A DNA stretch of 44,378 bases from Gemmatimonadota bacterium. Lineage in GTDB: Bacteria; Gemmatimonadota; Gemmatimonadetes; Palauibacterales; Palauibacteraceae. The DNA lies in the NCBI GenBank assembly GCA_029861425.1, contig JAOTZH010000007.1, positions 1 to 44,378 of the forward strand, read 5' to 3'. The notes under the pieces are model-generated. The model did not search any database. It worked only from the letters and a program-made list of their open reading frames with translations, and was not told where the DNA came from. The translations under genes were made by a program, and so were the position numbers. Shown here piece by piece: positions 1-8,850 of this stretch (positions are counted from its first letter, which is position 1; each line of letters begins with the position of its first letter).

Positions 1-1418
1 ACTCCGGGCTCTCTGACGGCGAACGTTTCGACGCCTGGCGGGCGTTGCGCGAGGGGCGGAAGCGCGTGGCGATCGGGGCCCGCTCCGCGGTCTTCGCCCC
101 AATGCGGGATCTGGGCGTGATCGTCGTGGACGAGGAACACGAGAGCACGTACAAGCAGTCCGACACACCGCGGTATCACGCGAGGTCGGTCGCCATCATG
201 CGTGGGCGCATCGAGGGCTGTCTGTGTGTCCTGGGGTCGGCCACCCCGGCGCTGGAGAGCTGGGAGAACGCCCGTCGGGGTCGCTATCGGCTTCTCGAGC
301 TCCCGGAGCGGGTGACGGGTCACGGGCTGCCCTCGGTCGAGTTGGTCGACTTGAAGACCGCCGGCGAGGACGAGCGACGGGACGCTGACGACGCGGCGCC
401 GGGAGAACGCGGACCGCTCATCTTTTCGCCGCGCCTCCGCAACGCGATCTCTGCCCGGATGGGACGGGGTGAGCAGGCCATCCTCCTGCTCAACCGGCGC
501 GGGTACGCGACGTTCGTGGAATGCGAGGCCTGCGGGAACGTCTGGAGCTGCCGGAATTGCTCTGTCACGCTCACCTACCACCGTCGCAGGCGGCGGCTGG
601 TCTGCCACCATTGCGGTTTCGAGGCGCCTCCGCCTGTCAAATGCGGCGATTGCGGCGCCCCGGATCCGCGCTTCACCGGGGTCGGCACCGAGCAAGTCGA
701 ACGCCGGATCACCGAGCTGTTTCCCCAGGCACGCGTCGCTCGAATGGACCTCGACACGACAGGCTCGAAGTGGGCCCACGCGGAGATCCTGGACGCCTTC
801 CGCGACCGCCGGCTCGACCTGCTCCTCGGCACCCAGATGATCGCAAAGGGGCTGGACTTTCCGGGTGTCACGCTGGTCGGCGTGATCAACGCGGATGTCG
901 GGCTCCATATCCCCGACTTCCGGGCGAGCGAACGGACGTTCCAGCTCCTCGAGCAGGTCGCGGGCCGCGCGGGCAGGGGGGAACACGAGGGGGAAGTGCT
1001 CGTCCAGACCTCGCGGCCGCTTCACTTCGCTCTCGGGCGTGCGGCGGAGCACGACTACGTGGGATTCGCCGATCGTGAACTGGCGGATCGGGAGGAGCCC
1101 GGGTATCCGCCGCACAGACGTCTGGCCAACATCGTTCTTTCGGGGCTGCGCGAGGAGCGGGTCGCGGAGGCGGCGGAGTCCCTCGCGGAGTGGACGCGCT
1201 CTCTGGTCTCCGAGCGCTCCGTGGAGGCGGTCGAGGTGGTGGGACCGGCCCCCTGCGCCATCGACCGACTCCGCGACCGGTGGCGCTGGCACTTCCTGAT
1301 CAAGGCCGACGCGCCCGGCCCGCTCGGTTCGGTCCTCCGGGCGCTCGCCGCACACCGGGGGCGGTCGGACCGTAGTCTGCGAGTGGAGATCGACCGTGAT
1401 CCGGAATCACTGCTTTGA
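1..1418 (+). CDS. priA: Primosomal protein N' (replication restart helicase PriA), 5' truncated by window edge
   Basis: Frame is open from base 3 (SGLSDGERFDAWRALREGRKRVAIGARSAVFAP...); DEEH helicase motif (VIVVDEEHESTYKQ), paired zinc-binding cysteines (CEACGNVWSCRNC...CHHCG...CGDCG), GTEQVERRITELFP, QVAGRAGR. Confidence 0.96.
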   Translation, partial: SGLSDGERFDAWRALREGRKRVAIGARSAVFAPMRDLGVIVVDEEHESTYKQSDTPRYHARSVAIMRGRIEGCLCVLGSATPALESWENARRGRYRLLELPERVTGHGLPSVELVDLKTAGEDERRDADDAAPGERGPLIFSPRLRNAISARMGRGEQAILLLNRRGYATFVECEACGNVWSCRNCSVTLTYHRRRRRLVCHHCGFEAPPPVKCGDCGAPDPRFTGVGTEQVERRITELFPQARVARMDLDTTGSKWAHAEILDAFRDRRLDLLLGTQMIAKGLDFPGVTLVGVINADVGLHIPDFRASERTFQLLEQVAGRAGRGEHEGEVLVQTSRPLHFALGRAAEHDYVGFADRELADREEPGYPPHRRLANIVLSGLREERVAEAAESLAEWTRSLVSERSVEAVEVVGPAPCAIDRLRDRWRWHFLIKADAPGPLGSVLRALAAHRGRSDRSLRVEIDRDPESLL

Positions 1419-1528
1419 CCGTTTTCTTCCATGCGCCCGGCGGTTCCTGTCGATCCGGTTCTTGTTGATTCCGGGCGCGGATCGCAAGTTGTTCCACCGA
1501 TTTTCGAGCTACGCATGGAGGAGCACCG

Positions 1529-1987
1529 ATGAGTGAAGGAAACGGGCAGCGGATCAAGGTGACGGTCCAGTGGGTCCAGATCCTCGACAACCTCGAGCCG
1601 GCCTTCAAGGAGAAGGGCGAGTTCGTGTTCCGCTCCGTGGTTACGAGCGACAATCTCCCGGGCGAGAAGCACGAGAGCCGCTATCCCGCGACCGGACACA
1701 TCTCGATTTCCGACCAGCCGGTCGTGAACCGCGAGATCATCAAGTGGTCGATCTTCGAGGGTACGGTATCCGACCATCTCGTCATCGAGCTCTTCGGCGA
1801 GGAGCTCGACACGTTGACCGCCAACGACCACCTCGACAACTATCGCCGCGAGTTCTCCGGCCCCGTCGCGGGCTGGATCGGGACATACGGGCCGGGTGAG
1901 GACTTCAAGTCCGATGACCATGGCCACGACGACGACCCGGAGATGATGAGCAACTGGCGGGTGAACATCTATATCGATCCCGCCTGA
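1529..1987 (+). CDS. Conserved hypothetical protein (152 aa, acidic, His/Asp-rich C-terminus)
   Basis: ATG start, good coding character, followed by a strong terminator; family not recognised. Confidence 0.75.
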   Translation: MSEGNGQRIKVTVQWVQILDNLEPAFKEKGEFVFRSVVTSDNLPGEKHESRYPATGHISISDQPVVNREIIKWSIFEGTVSDHLVIELFGEELDTLTANDHLDNYRREFSGPVAGWIGTYGPGEDFKSDDHGHDDDPEMMSNWRVNIYIDPA

Positions 1988-2041
1988 GTCCGGAGTGGCA
2001 CGTCCGGGGAGATGAGACCCTCGTGACGGCGCTCGCAGGTA

Positions 2042-2084
2042 GAGAGGGGTGCGGAGAGCGTTCTCGTCGCACCCCTTCTCTTTT
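2042..2084 (+). terminator. Rho-independent terminator after the 152 aa gene
   Basis: gagaGGGGTGCG...CGCACCCC-t-tctc stem (8 bp plus 4 bp with a bulge) followed by TTTT. Confidence 0.75.
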
Positions 2085-2113
2085 GCCTACAGGATCTCTT
2101 TTGCCTACAGGAT
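2077..2113. repeat. Perfect tandem duplication of an 18-bp unit (tctcttttgcctacagga x2)
   Basis: 2077-2094 and 2095-2112 are identical by direct reading. Confidence 0.95.
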
Positions 2114-2860
2114 GCCGGGGATCAGCGCGCGACGTTTCTCGGGATAGTCATCGAACGTCTCTCGATACCACGCGTGGTGGGACAGCGCGCGGGGCGTGAG
2201 GTTCGCGGCGGTCCACACCGCGAACGTGGCCGCCGCCGGGGACCAGGCGAGGACGGCGAACCCGACCCACTCGACGATCTCGCCGAGGTAGTTGGGGCAT
2301 GACACGAATCGATAGAGACCCCCTCTCGGGATCCGGTAGCCGGATTCGCCGGGCGCTCGAAGGCCCCTCAGCGTGGCGTCCGCCCTGATGTTGATGGTCG
2401 CTCCGCACACGAAGAGCGACAGCCCGATCACGAACCGGGGGTCGGTCGCCCACCCGTCCGGGTAGGGCGCGGCAATGTGACCGAACCACCAGCCGTTTAG
2501 CCCACCGTTCACGGCGTTGAAGACGATCGCGGATGCCATGATCGCCACGGGCATGCGCCGGCCGCCCCACCTGCTGACGAAGGGAAAGACGAGAGCACGG
2601 TTCAGGTAATGCGCCAGCCACAGGACCACGAACAGCACGGCCCAGACCTCTCTTCCTCCGGAGCCGGAGAGCCAGGCCGCAACCAGGGCGGCGGGCGAGA
2701 CGATTTCCATGGCGATCCAGCCGACGCGATGCGGGAGGGTCGGACCCCACCCCGGTCGCAGGTACCGGCCGTAGGGCGCTCTCACCTTCAGGAGCAGCAC
2801 GAACGTTGCGGCTCCGATCGCGGTCCAGACGAAAACGACCCGCGTGAACACGTCCGTCAC
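2105..2860 (-). CDS. Membrane protein of the steroid 5-alpha-reductase / DUF1295 / isoprenylcysteine methyltransferase-like superfamily
   Basis: C-terminal signature VSCPNYLGEIVEWVGFAVLAW...LTPRALSHHAWYRETFDDYPEKRRALIPGIL and several TM helices. The track ORF extends to 2911 (GTG), but a GTG at 2860 overlaps the upstream stop by 4 bp (GTGA) and directly precedes the first TM helix. Confidence 0.85.
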   Translation of the reverse strand: MTDVFTRVVFVWTAIGAATFVLLLKVRAPYGRYLRPGWGPTLPHRVGWIAMEIVSPAALVAAWLSGSGGREVWAVLFVVLWLAHYLNRALVFPFVSRWGGRRMPVAIMASAIVFNAVNGGLNGWWFGHIAAPYPDGWATDPRFVIGLSLFVCGATINIRADATLRGLRAPGESGYRIPRGGLYRFVSCPNYLGEIVEWVGFAVLAWSPAAATFAVWTAANLTPRALSHHAWYRETFDDYPEKRRALIPGIL

Positions 2861-3861
2861 GATCGCCGGCTCTCGTTCGACGCCCTCAACATCCCGACCG
2901 AGCCATACCACTCGAGTGCATCCGCGAGGGTCTCCTCCAGCGGGCGTGGAGCGAAGTCGAGCGTTCGGCTCGCCCGATCGTGCCGGACATCCCGGCTCGA
3001 CCTGGTGAGGGCGTCCAGGGACTGCCGCGTATAGACGGGGCTGACTCCGCCCGCGCGGGCGGCGATTCGTACGAGCGGGAGACCGGCACGAAGTACCAGA
3101 CCCGGGACGGTCGCTCGCGGTGGGCGTCGGCCCGCGGCGCGGGAGACCAGGGCGGCCAGGTCACGGAGGGATGTCCAACCACCCGAGAGAAGATGCCTGT
3201 CCCCGGCGTCACCGCGACCAAGGGCAGCGATGGCGGCCCCCGCGACGTCGCGAACGTCCACCCAGTCCGAGCCACCCGGCACTAGAGCCGGCATCCGTCC
3301 GTGGTACATGTCGAGTATCGCCGATCCCATGAGCGACGGCCCGAAATCGAACGGCCCGATGATACCGGTGGGGTTCAAGATCACGGCCTCGAGACCGGCG
3401 GCGACGCCCCGGTCGATCTCGCGCTCACCGGCCGCCTTCGAACGGTCGTACACGTAGCCGTCCGCTCCTACCCGCGATCGCTCCTCGGTGAGTGGCCTGT
3501 CGATCGGGTCCTGTCGAAACGCGTGAAAGGAGCTCACGTGCACGAGCCGCTCCACCCCGGCACGCATGCATGCGTCGACGACATTCCGCGGGCCCTCGAC
3601 GTTCGTCCGCCACACGCTGCCGTCCGGATCGCCGTCGATCGAGATGCGGGCGGCGAGATGGATGACCGCCCGCGCGCCGAGGAACGCCGCGTCGAGCGAG
3701 GCGGGATCCAGCACATCGCCCTCCCGACGCTCGAGATCGAGCCCCGCCAGAGGAGCCGTGTTGGACCGGTGCAGCGCCCGTACGGAAAGACCCCGCCCGA
3801 GTAGCCCGCGGCAGACGTTGGCGCCCACGTGCCCGGTCGCACCGGTCACGACGACGGTCAT
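2857..3861 (-). CDS. NAD-dependent epimerase/dehydratase (extended SDR; dihydroflavonol reductase / 3-beta-HSD-like)
   Basis: MTVVVTGATGHVGANVCRGLLGRG Rossmann motif, VHVSSFHAF, YDRSKAAGERE (YxxxK), ILNPTGIIGP. Start set at ATG 3861, well inside the 677 aa track ORF. Confidence 0.92.
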   Translation of the reverse strand: MTVVVTGATGHVGANVCRGLLGRGLSVRALHRSNTAPLAGLDLERREGDVLDPASLDAAFLGARAVIHLAARISIDGDPDGSVWRTNVEGPRNVVDACMRAGVERLVHVSSFHAFRQDPIDRPLTEERSRVGADGYVYDRSKAAGEREIDRGVAAGLEAVILNPTGIIGPFDFGPSLMGSAILDMYHGRMPALVPGGSDWVDVRDVAGAAIAALGRGDAGDRHLLSGGWTSLRDLAALVSRAAGRRPPRATVPGLVLRAGLPLVRIAARAGGVSPVYTRQSLDALTRSSRDVRHDRASRTLDFAPRPLEETLADALEWYGSVGMLRASNESRRS

Positions 3862-3930
3862 TCGTGCATCGATCGCATTCGGCAACCTGGTCGATTTTGC
3901 GGGGATTCGGTACCGGGCTATCCTTTCGTC

Positions 3931-5175
3931 ATGAAGAGGCCACTGGTTTTTCTCGCGCTGATCGTCGCAGCGCCCGGGCTGGGCTGCGGGAGTGACCTGG
4001 GTCGGGTATCCGGGGATGCGCATCCGTCGGTTCGTTCCGCGGTGGAGACGTGTTCGACGGAGGGCGCGGCCGCCCGCCAGGACTGCTACGAAGAACGCCT
4101 CCTCGCCGAGCTCGAGGCATCGGGGGTGCGTCCGGCGTTGGACATGCTCGCGGGGATCGCCGCGGCGGACGTGGATGTTCAGCGTGAGGCGCACGTCTAC
4201 ACGCACGCGATCGGGATCGCCCACTTCGACCCGGATCGTCCCGTGGCCGAAGTCTTCGCCGAGTGCACCGAGTTGTTTCAGTCGGGCTGCTACCATGGCG
4301 TGATCCAGGCGCATTTCATGGCGCGTGGGGCGCCGGACGAGGAGTCGGTCACGACGCTCTGCGAGCCCTTCAAGAGCTCGGGGGAGGAACGATTCGAGCT
4401 GTTCCAGTGTCTGCACGGGCTGGGTCACGGGCTCACGATGTTCTACGGACATCACCTGCCACGGGCGCTCGAGGACTGCGACTTCCTCCCGGACAACTGG
4501 GACCGCGAGTCCTGTTACGGCGGCGTATTCATGGAGAACGTGGTCGCCGCGATCAGCCCCCATCACGTGGCGACGGAGCTCGCGTCGGAGACCCGGGCGG
4601 CGGCGGACGCCGGAGACGAGCACGAGCACGCCATGGCGATGGCCATGACCGCGGAGGACCTGGAACCTTTCGAGCCCCTGCGGGCGGACGATCCCCACTA
4701 TCCCTGTTCGATCCTCGATGTCCGGTATCTGACGGCCTGCTATCTCATGCAGACCTCCGCGATGCTCCACCACAACGGACAGGACTTCGGGCATGCCGCG
4801 GAGAGCTGCGCCGGAGCGCCTGAGAGCTGGCGGAAGACGTGCTTCCAGAGCCTCGGGCGCGACATCAGCGCCTACACGCTGCAGGACCACGAGGACGGAC
4901 TTCGGGCGTGCCGGCAGAGCCCCCCTGAGTTCCGAGACTTCTGTTACGTGGGCCTGGTCAAGAACTACGTGGACCTGACCGCTACTACCGAGGACGCGTT
5001 CCGCTTCTGCACGTCGATCGAAGAGGAATACAAGGCGCGCTGCAACCAGGCGCTCGGCGAGCAGATCGGGACCCTTCAGGCCACCGAGGCCGGGAGACGA
5101 CAGGAGTGCGCGCGTGCCGAGTCCGACGTGCTCGAGCGCTCCTGTCTCTACGGGGCCCGGGTGCCCGTCTCCTGA
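3931..5175 (+). CDS. Predicted lipoprotein with nine tandem Cys-x(7-15)-Cys repeats, His-rich
   Basis: ATG at 3931, signal peptide plus lipobox-like MKRPLVFLALIVAAPGLGC; 18 further Cys in nine pairs; recurring C-x10-C-[YF]-x-x-[GL] pattern. Confidence 0.85.
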   Translation: MKRPLVFLALIVAAPGLGCGSDLGRVSGDAHPSVRSAVETCSTEGAAARQDCYEERLLAELEASGVRPALDMLAGIAAADVDVQREAHVYTHAIGIAHFDPDRPVAEVFAECTELFQSGCYHGVIQAHFMARGAPDEESVTTLCEPFKSSGEERFELFQCLHGLGHGLTMFYGHHLPRALEDCDFLPDNWDRESCYGGVFMENVVAAISPHHVATELASETRAAADAGDEHEHAMAMAMTAEDLEPFEPLRADDPHYPCSILDVRYLTACYLMQTSAMLHHNGQDFGHAAESCAGAPESWRKTCFQSLGRDISAYTLQDHEDGLRACRQSPPEFRDFCYVGLVKNYVDLTATTEDAFRFCTSIEEEYKARCNQALGEQIGTLQATEAGRRQECARAESDVLERSCLYGARVPVS

Positions 5176-5187
5176 CGGCCGGACCGT

Positions 5188-5823
5188 TCAACCGCTGGAG
5201 TTTCGTCCGGCGCCAAGCCGGATCAGCGTGACGGCGACGGTTGCCCCTACGAGATTGGCGACCAGATCCCACCCCGTGTTCCGATACCCGCCCACGTTCG
5301 TTTCCGGCACGAGAAGCGTGGCGGCGAACTCGACGATCTCGTTCAGCGCGCCGAAGCCGAGCCCCGCCGCGGCGACGAGGACGAGCACTCCTCCAGTCGG
5401 AGTCGAGACCGCCCCCCGTCTGCGCATCGCCGCACCCAGACCCTGCCAGCAGACCCAGGTCGTGATGCCGAAGCCCCAGGCGTGGACCAGGTGGTCGTAT
5501 TTGATGCGGCCCGGAATCAGCCAGACGTTGTAGATTACGGCTCCCTCCGGAACGGCGGTGGGCCAGCCGGCTGGGGCGGGCACCAGCCCGCCGATCATGT
5601 GGGCGAGCCCCCAGATGCTGAGTCCCCAGAGAGCCCCGGAGGAGAGCCGAACCACCCGATCCACACCCCAGACCGCGACGACGAGTACGAGCATCACGAC
5701 GATGTAGAAGATGAACTCGGCGTTGCCGCCGGTGACGGCGCCCACGAGAGCGAGAGCCAGATATGCCGCCGTGAACGACGCGACGGGAAGGAGACGGCGT
5801 GGCGGCTGTCCTTTGGCGATCAT
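5188..5823 (-). CDS. YjdF/DUF2238-like integral membrane protein
   Basis: Multiple TM helices with DHLVHAWGFGITTW, NEIVEFAATLL and GYRNTGWDLVANLVGA motifs. Confidence 0.75.
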   Translation of the reverse strand: MIAKGQPPRRLLPVASFTAAYLALALVGAVTGGNAEFIFYIVVMLVLVVAVWGVDRVVRLSSGALWGLSIWGLAHMIGGLVPAPAGWPTAVPEGAVIYNVWLIPGRIKYDHLVHAWGFGITTWVCWQGLGAAMRRRGAVSTPTGGVLVLVAAAGLGFGALNEIVEFAATLLVPETNVGGYRNTGWDLVANLVGATVAVTLIRLGAGRNSSG

Positions 5824-5884
5824 GGCATCTCCTTGCGGGGTCGTGGATGGGCGAGGCTCGGGATCCGGCGCATGCCCGTTGTCA

Positions 5885-6544
5885 TCACCAGTCGCCGGCC
5901 GCCCTCACCGACGCCATGAACTCCGCCAGCTTGATCGGATCGAGCGTGCCGCCAGTGCGAACGCCCGAGCACAGATCGAGGCCGTAGGGACGTACCGCGC
6001 CCATCGCATCGCCGACATTGGCCGAGTTCAGTCCGCCGGCAAGGTAGACGGGGACATTCACCGCCTCGACGATCTTTCGGCTGACGTCCCAATCGTGCGT
6101 CCTGCCCGTTCCGCCGAGCTTCTTCACGTCGAGGCCGGGGTCCCCGGAATCCAGCAAGAGGGCGTCCACATGGCGTTCCACGCCGATCGCCTCATCGAGG
6201 GACTCGGGCCCGCGCACGTGGATGACCTGAACGAGGCGGACGGAGGGCAGGCGATCACGGAGTTCCGTGAGGACCGACACCCCGACCTGATCCACAAGCT
6301 GTAGCGTCGTGGTGGCGAGCCGGCCGTGCTGCGCCGCGATCGCTCCGGCATCCGTGAGGGAGGTGAGCAGGAAGGTGTCCGTGCCGGATGGCACCTCCGA
6401 GGCGATCGACACGATCGACGCCTCCTCGATCACTCCGGGTCCGCTGGGCATCTCCGAGACGAGCCCCAGGGCGGTCGCGCCGAGTCGAATCGCGGTGTGC
6501 GCCTCCCCGATGTCCCGGATGCAGCAGACCTTGATTCGCGTCAT
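5885..6544 (-). CDS. Phosphoribosylanthranilate isomerase (TrpF)-like TIM-barrel protein
   Basis: MTRIKVCCIRDIGEA, LGATALGLVSE, LLLDSGD...LGGTGRTHDWDVSR, VPVYLAGGLNSANV, GLDLCSGV. ATG start at 6544. Confidence 0.82.
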   Translation of the reverse strand: MTRIKVCCIRDIGEAHTAIRLGATALGLVSEMPSGPGVIEEASIVSIASEVPSGTDTFLLTSLTDAGAIAAQHGRLATTTLQLVDQVGVSVLTELRDRLPSVRLVQVIHVRGPESLDEAIGVERHVDALLLDSGDPGLDVKKLGGTGRTHDWDVSRKIVEAVNVPVYLAGGLNSANVGDAMGAVRPYGLDLCSGVRTGGTLDPIKLAEFMASVRAAGDW

Positions 6545-6576
6545 CGGACCGAAACGGACATCAGAAGACGGACCGT

Positions 6577-7596
6577 TCAGGCAGGCGAGACGCCGAGCCC
6601 GGGCTCGGCGCCGAGAACGATGCGCCCGGCGTCGAGGTGCGGCCCGGTGAACGGGTCGTTCTTGAGGAGCGCCGCACCGTCGAGGTCGGCGTAGTCGACG
6701 AGGGGAGACACGTGGGCCGCCGGGGCGATGCCGAGCGTGGTCTCGAGCATACAGCCGAGCATCACTTCCAGCCCGTGCGCGCGGGCCGTGTGCACCATGC
6801 GGATCGCCTCTCTTGGGCCACCACACTTCGCCAGCTTGATGTTGATCCCGTCACACAGGCCGGCCAGCCCCGGGATGTCCGTGGCGACGATCGAGGACTC
6901 GTCCACGATGATCGGGAGACTGGACCGCTCGCGGACGAACGGCAGGTCGGAGTTCCGGGACGGTGGCAGCGGCTGTTCGACGAACTCGACCCCGTAGTCG
7001 GCGCAAAGGGCGCACCCCTCCACGGCCTGGCGAGGAGTCCAGGCGGCGTTCGCATCGACCCTGAGGACCTTGTCGGGAGCGACCTCGCGAACGGCCTTCA
7101 GTCGAATCTCGTCGTCCGGGCTACCCAGCTTGATCTTCAGGATCGGGAACTCTTCCGCCTCGCGCGTCTTGGCTGCCATGACCTCGGGCGTGTCGATCCC
7201 GATCGTGAAGGAGCTGAGCGGTGCCTCAGACGGATCCAGCCCCCACAGCCGCCACAACGGCTGCCCGACCTTCTTGCCGACCCAGTCGTGGAGCGCGGAG
7301 CTGAGCGACGAGTGCACCGCCCCATTCTTGCCGAGGAGCGTCTTCAGATCGCGTTCGATAGCCTCGAGCTCGAACGGATCCTCGATCTCCGAGATCCGGC
7401 CGGCGAGATGCTCGAGCGCGGCGACCGCCGTGTGCGGGGTCTCTCCGTAGTAGTTGGAGGGGTCGACTTCGCCCCACCCCTCGACGCCATCCAGCTCGAG
7501 CCGCACCCAGATCAAGTCCTCGCCGGTACGGACGCCCCGGCTGATCCCGAACGGGTGCTTCGTCTCTACCGTGACCTTCTCCCACGCGACGTTCAT
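6577..7596 (-). CDS. Enolase-superfamily enzyme, L-Ala-D/L-Glu (dipeptide) epimerase / muconate cycloisomerase-like
   Basis: TKHPFGISRGVRTGEDLIWVRLELDG, ILKIKLGSPDDEIRLKAVREVAPDKVLRVDANAAWTPRQAVE, EQPLPPSRNSDLP, IIVDESS, GINIKLAKCGG. Start overlaps upstream stop (ATGA, 7593-7596). Confidence 0.88.
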   Translation of the reverse strand: MNVAWEKVTVETKHPFGISRGVRTGEDLIWVRLELDGVEGWGEVDPSNYYGETPHTAVAALEHLAGRISEIEDPFELEAIERDLKTLLGKNGAVHSSLSSALHDWVGKKVGQPLWRLWGLDPSEAPLSSFTIGIDTPEVMAAKTREAEEFPILKIKLGSPDDEIRLKAVREVAPDKVLRVDANAAWTPRQAVEGCALCADYGVEFVEQPLPPSRNSDLPFVRERSSLPIIVDESSIVATDIPGLAGLCDGINIKLAKCGGPREAIRMVHTARAHGLEVMLGCMLETTLGIAPAAHVSPLVDYADLDGAALLKNDPFTGPHLDAGRIVLGAEPGLGVSPA

Positions 7597-8834
7597 CCGG
7601 GCCCCGCGGTATGCCAGAGATCCGTCTGAACGCCGGACGGGGTCACCTCCGGCCCATCCTCGCGCATATAGACGTCCACCTCGGTGCGCAGGCCGAACCG
7701 CCCCTCGAGATAGACTCCCGGCTCGACCGAAAACCCGACGCCCGTCACGAGCCGCCGGTCGTCTCGCATCTCGATGCTGTCCAGGGTCGGCCCGACACCA
7801 TGGATGTCGCGATCGATCCCGTGACCGGTGCGGTGGAAGATCGCCTCCTCGAAGCCCCGCTCGATCAGCACGGCGCGTGCGGCCCGGTCCGCGTCCGCTC
7901 CGGTCACATCGGGCGTCTGGCGGATCGTCTCGATTGCGGCGTCGCGGGCGTCACGGATCGCCTCCCACCCGGCCAGGACGTCTGCGTCGGGGGTCGGGGC
8001 GAGCACACCCATCCACGTCTGATCGGCATACACGGCGTCGGGCTCGTCAGCCGTCTTGCCCCACAGGTCCACCATGAAGACCTGGCCGGGCTCGAAGGCC
8101 AGCGACGACCCGGCCTCGGGGGTGTAATGCGGCTTGGCCGCGTTCGGTCCCACGGCGATGATCGTGTCGGCGCCGGTCAGCCCGCCGGCCTCGAGGTGTC
8201 CGCGCACCCACTCCGCGAGATCGTGCTCATCGACCGGGGTGGGCTCGCCCGCAATGTCGAAGCCCTCGACGGTCTCGACGACTGGAGCCGCTTCGAGACC
8301 GGCCGCCCGCACCGCGAGCTCGAACGCCGATCGGGCCGTTCGCGCGATCAGCTCGGCAGCTTGATGGTGGAGCTCGTGACCGCGCGGGCTCCACTGGGCG
8401 GCCGTGGCGGAGATCAGGTCGACCGAGCTCACGACCCGAGGGCCGACCGACTCGACCAGCTCCACGACGCCGGCGGGCACGTGATCGATATAGGGGATCC
8501 CGTCGCCCGGGCTCACTTCCATCGCGACGGTGGCACAGCCGTCGAGCCGACTGCGGAGCGTGTCCTCGAGCTCCTTCCAGCTCAGATAGCTCACCAGCTC
8601 GTAGGGCCAGCCGGCCCAGCCGGACACCTCGATCTTCTGCACTACGGCGAGCGGCGCGGAACCGGGTCGCAGCAGCACGAAGTAGCGTCGCTTCTGACCT
8701 TCCGGCATACCCAACAGGTCGGCGGCGAGGGAGTTCTTGGCGCGGAAGTCGTACAGCAGCCAGGCGTCGATCTCGTGCTCGGTCAGCCCCTCGAGGGCGG
8801 TCTCGACAAACTCCGGGCTCAGGTTCGCGCCCAT
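7593..8834 (-). CDS. M24-family metallopeptidase (Xaa-Pro aminopeptidase-like)
   Basis: Creatinase-type N-terminus; VFMVDLWGKTADEPDAVYADQTWMGV, FHRTGHGIDRDIHGVGPTLDS, FSVEPGVYLEGRFGLRTEVDVYM. Confidence 0.9.
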   Translation of the reverse strand: MGANLSPEFVETALEGLTEHEIDAWLLYDFRAKNSLAADLLGMPEGQKRRYFVLLRPGSAPLAVVQKIEVSGWAGWPYELVSYLSWKELEDTLRSRLDGCATVAMEVSPGDGIPYIDHVPAGVVELVESVGPRVVSSVDLISATAAQWSPRGHELHHQAAELIARTARSAFELAVRAAGLEAAPVVETVEGFDIAGEPTPVDEHDLAEWVRGHLEAGGLTGADTIIAVGPNAAKPHYTPEAGSSLAFEPGQVFMVDLWGKTADEPDAVYADQTWMGVLAPTPDADVLAGWEAIRDARDAAIETIRQTPDVTGADADRAARAVLIERGFEEAIFHRTGHGIDRDIHGVGPTLDSIEMRDDRRLVTGVGFSVEPGVYLEGRFGLRTEVDVYMREDGPEVTPSGVQTDLWHTAGPG

Positions 8835-8850
8835 TCGGTCTCCCGTTTCG

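Noticed and set aside
1433-1478. gcgcccgg...ccgggcgc inverted repeat after priA as a terminator
   Set aside because: 30-nt loop and no T-run; too weak to call.
3862-4890. N-terminal extension of the 677 aa minus-strand track ORF
   Set aside because: Antisense to the Cys-repeat lipoprotein; the Rossmann motif begins at ATG 3861.
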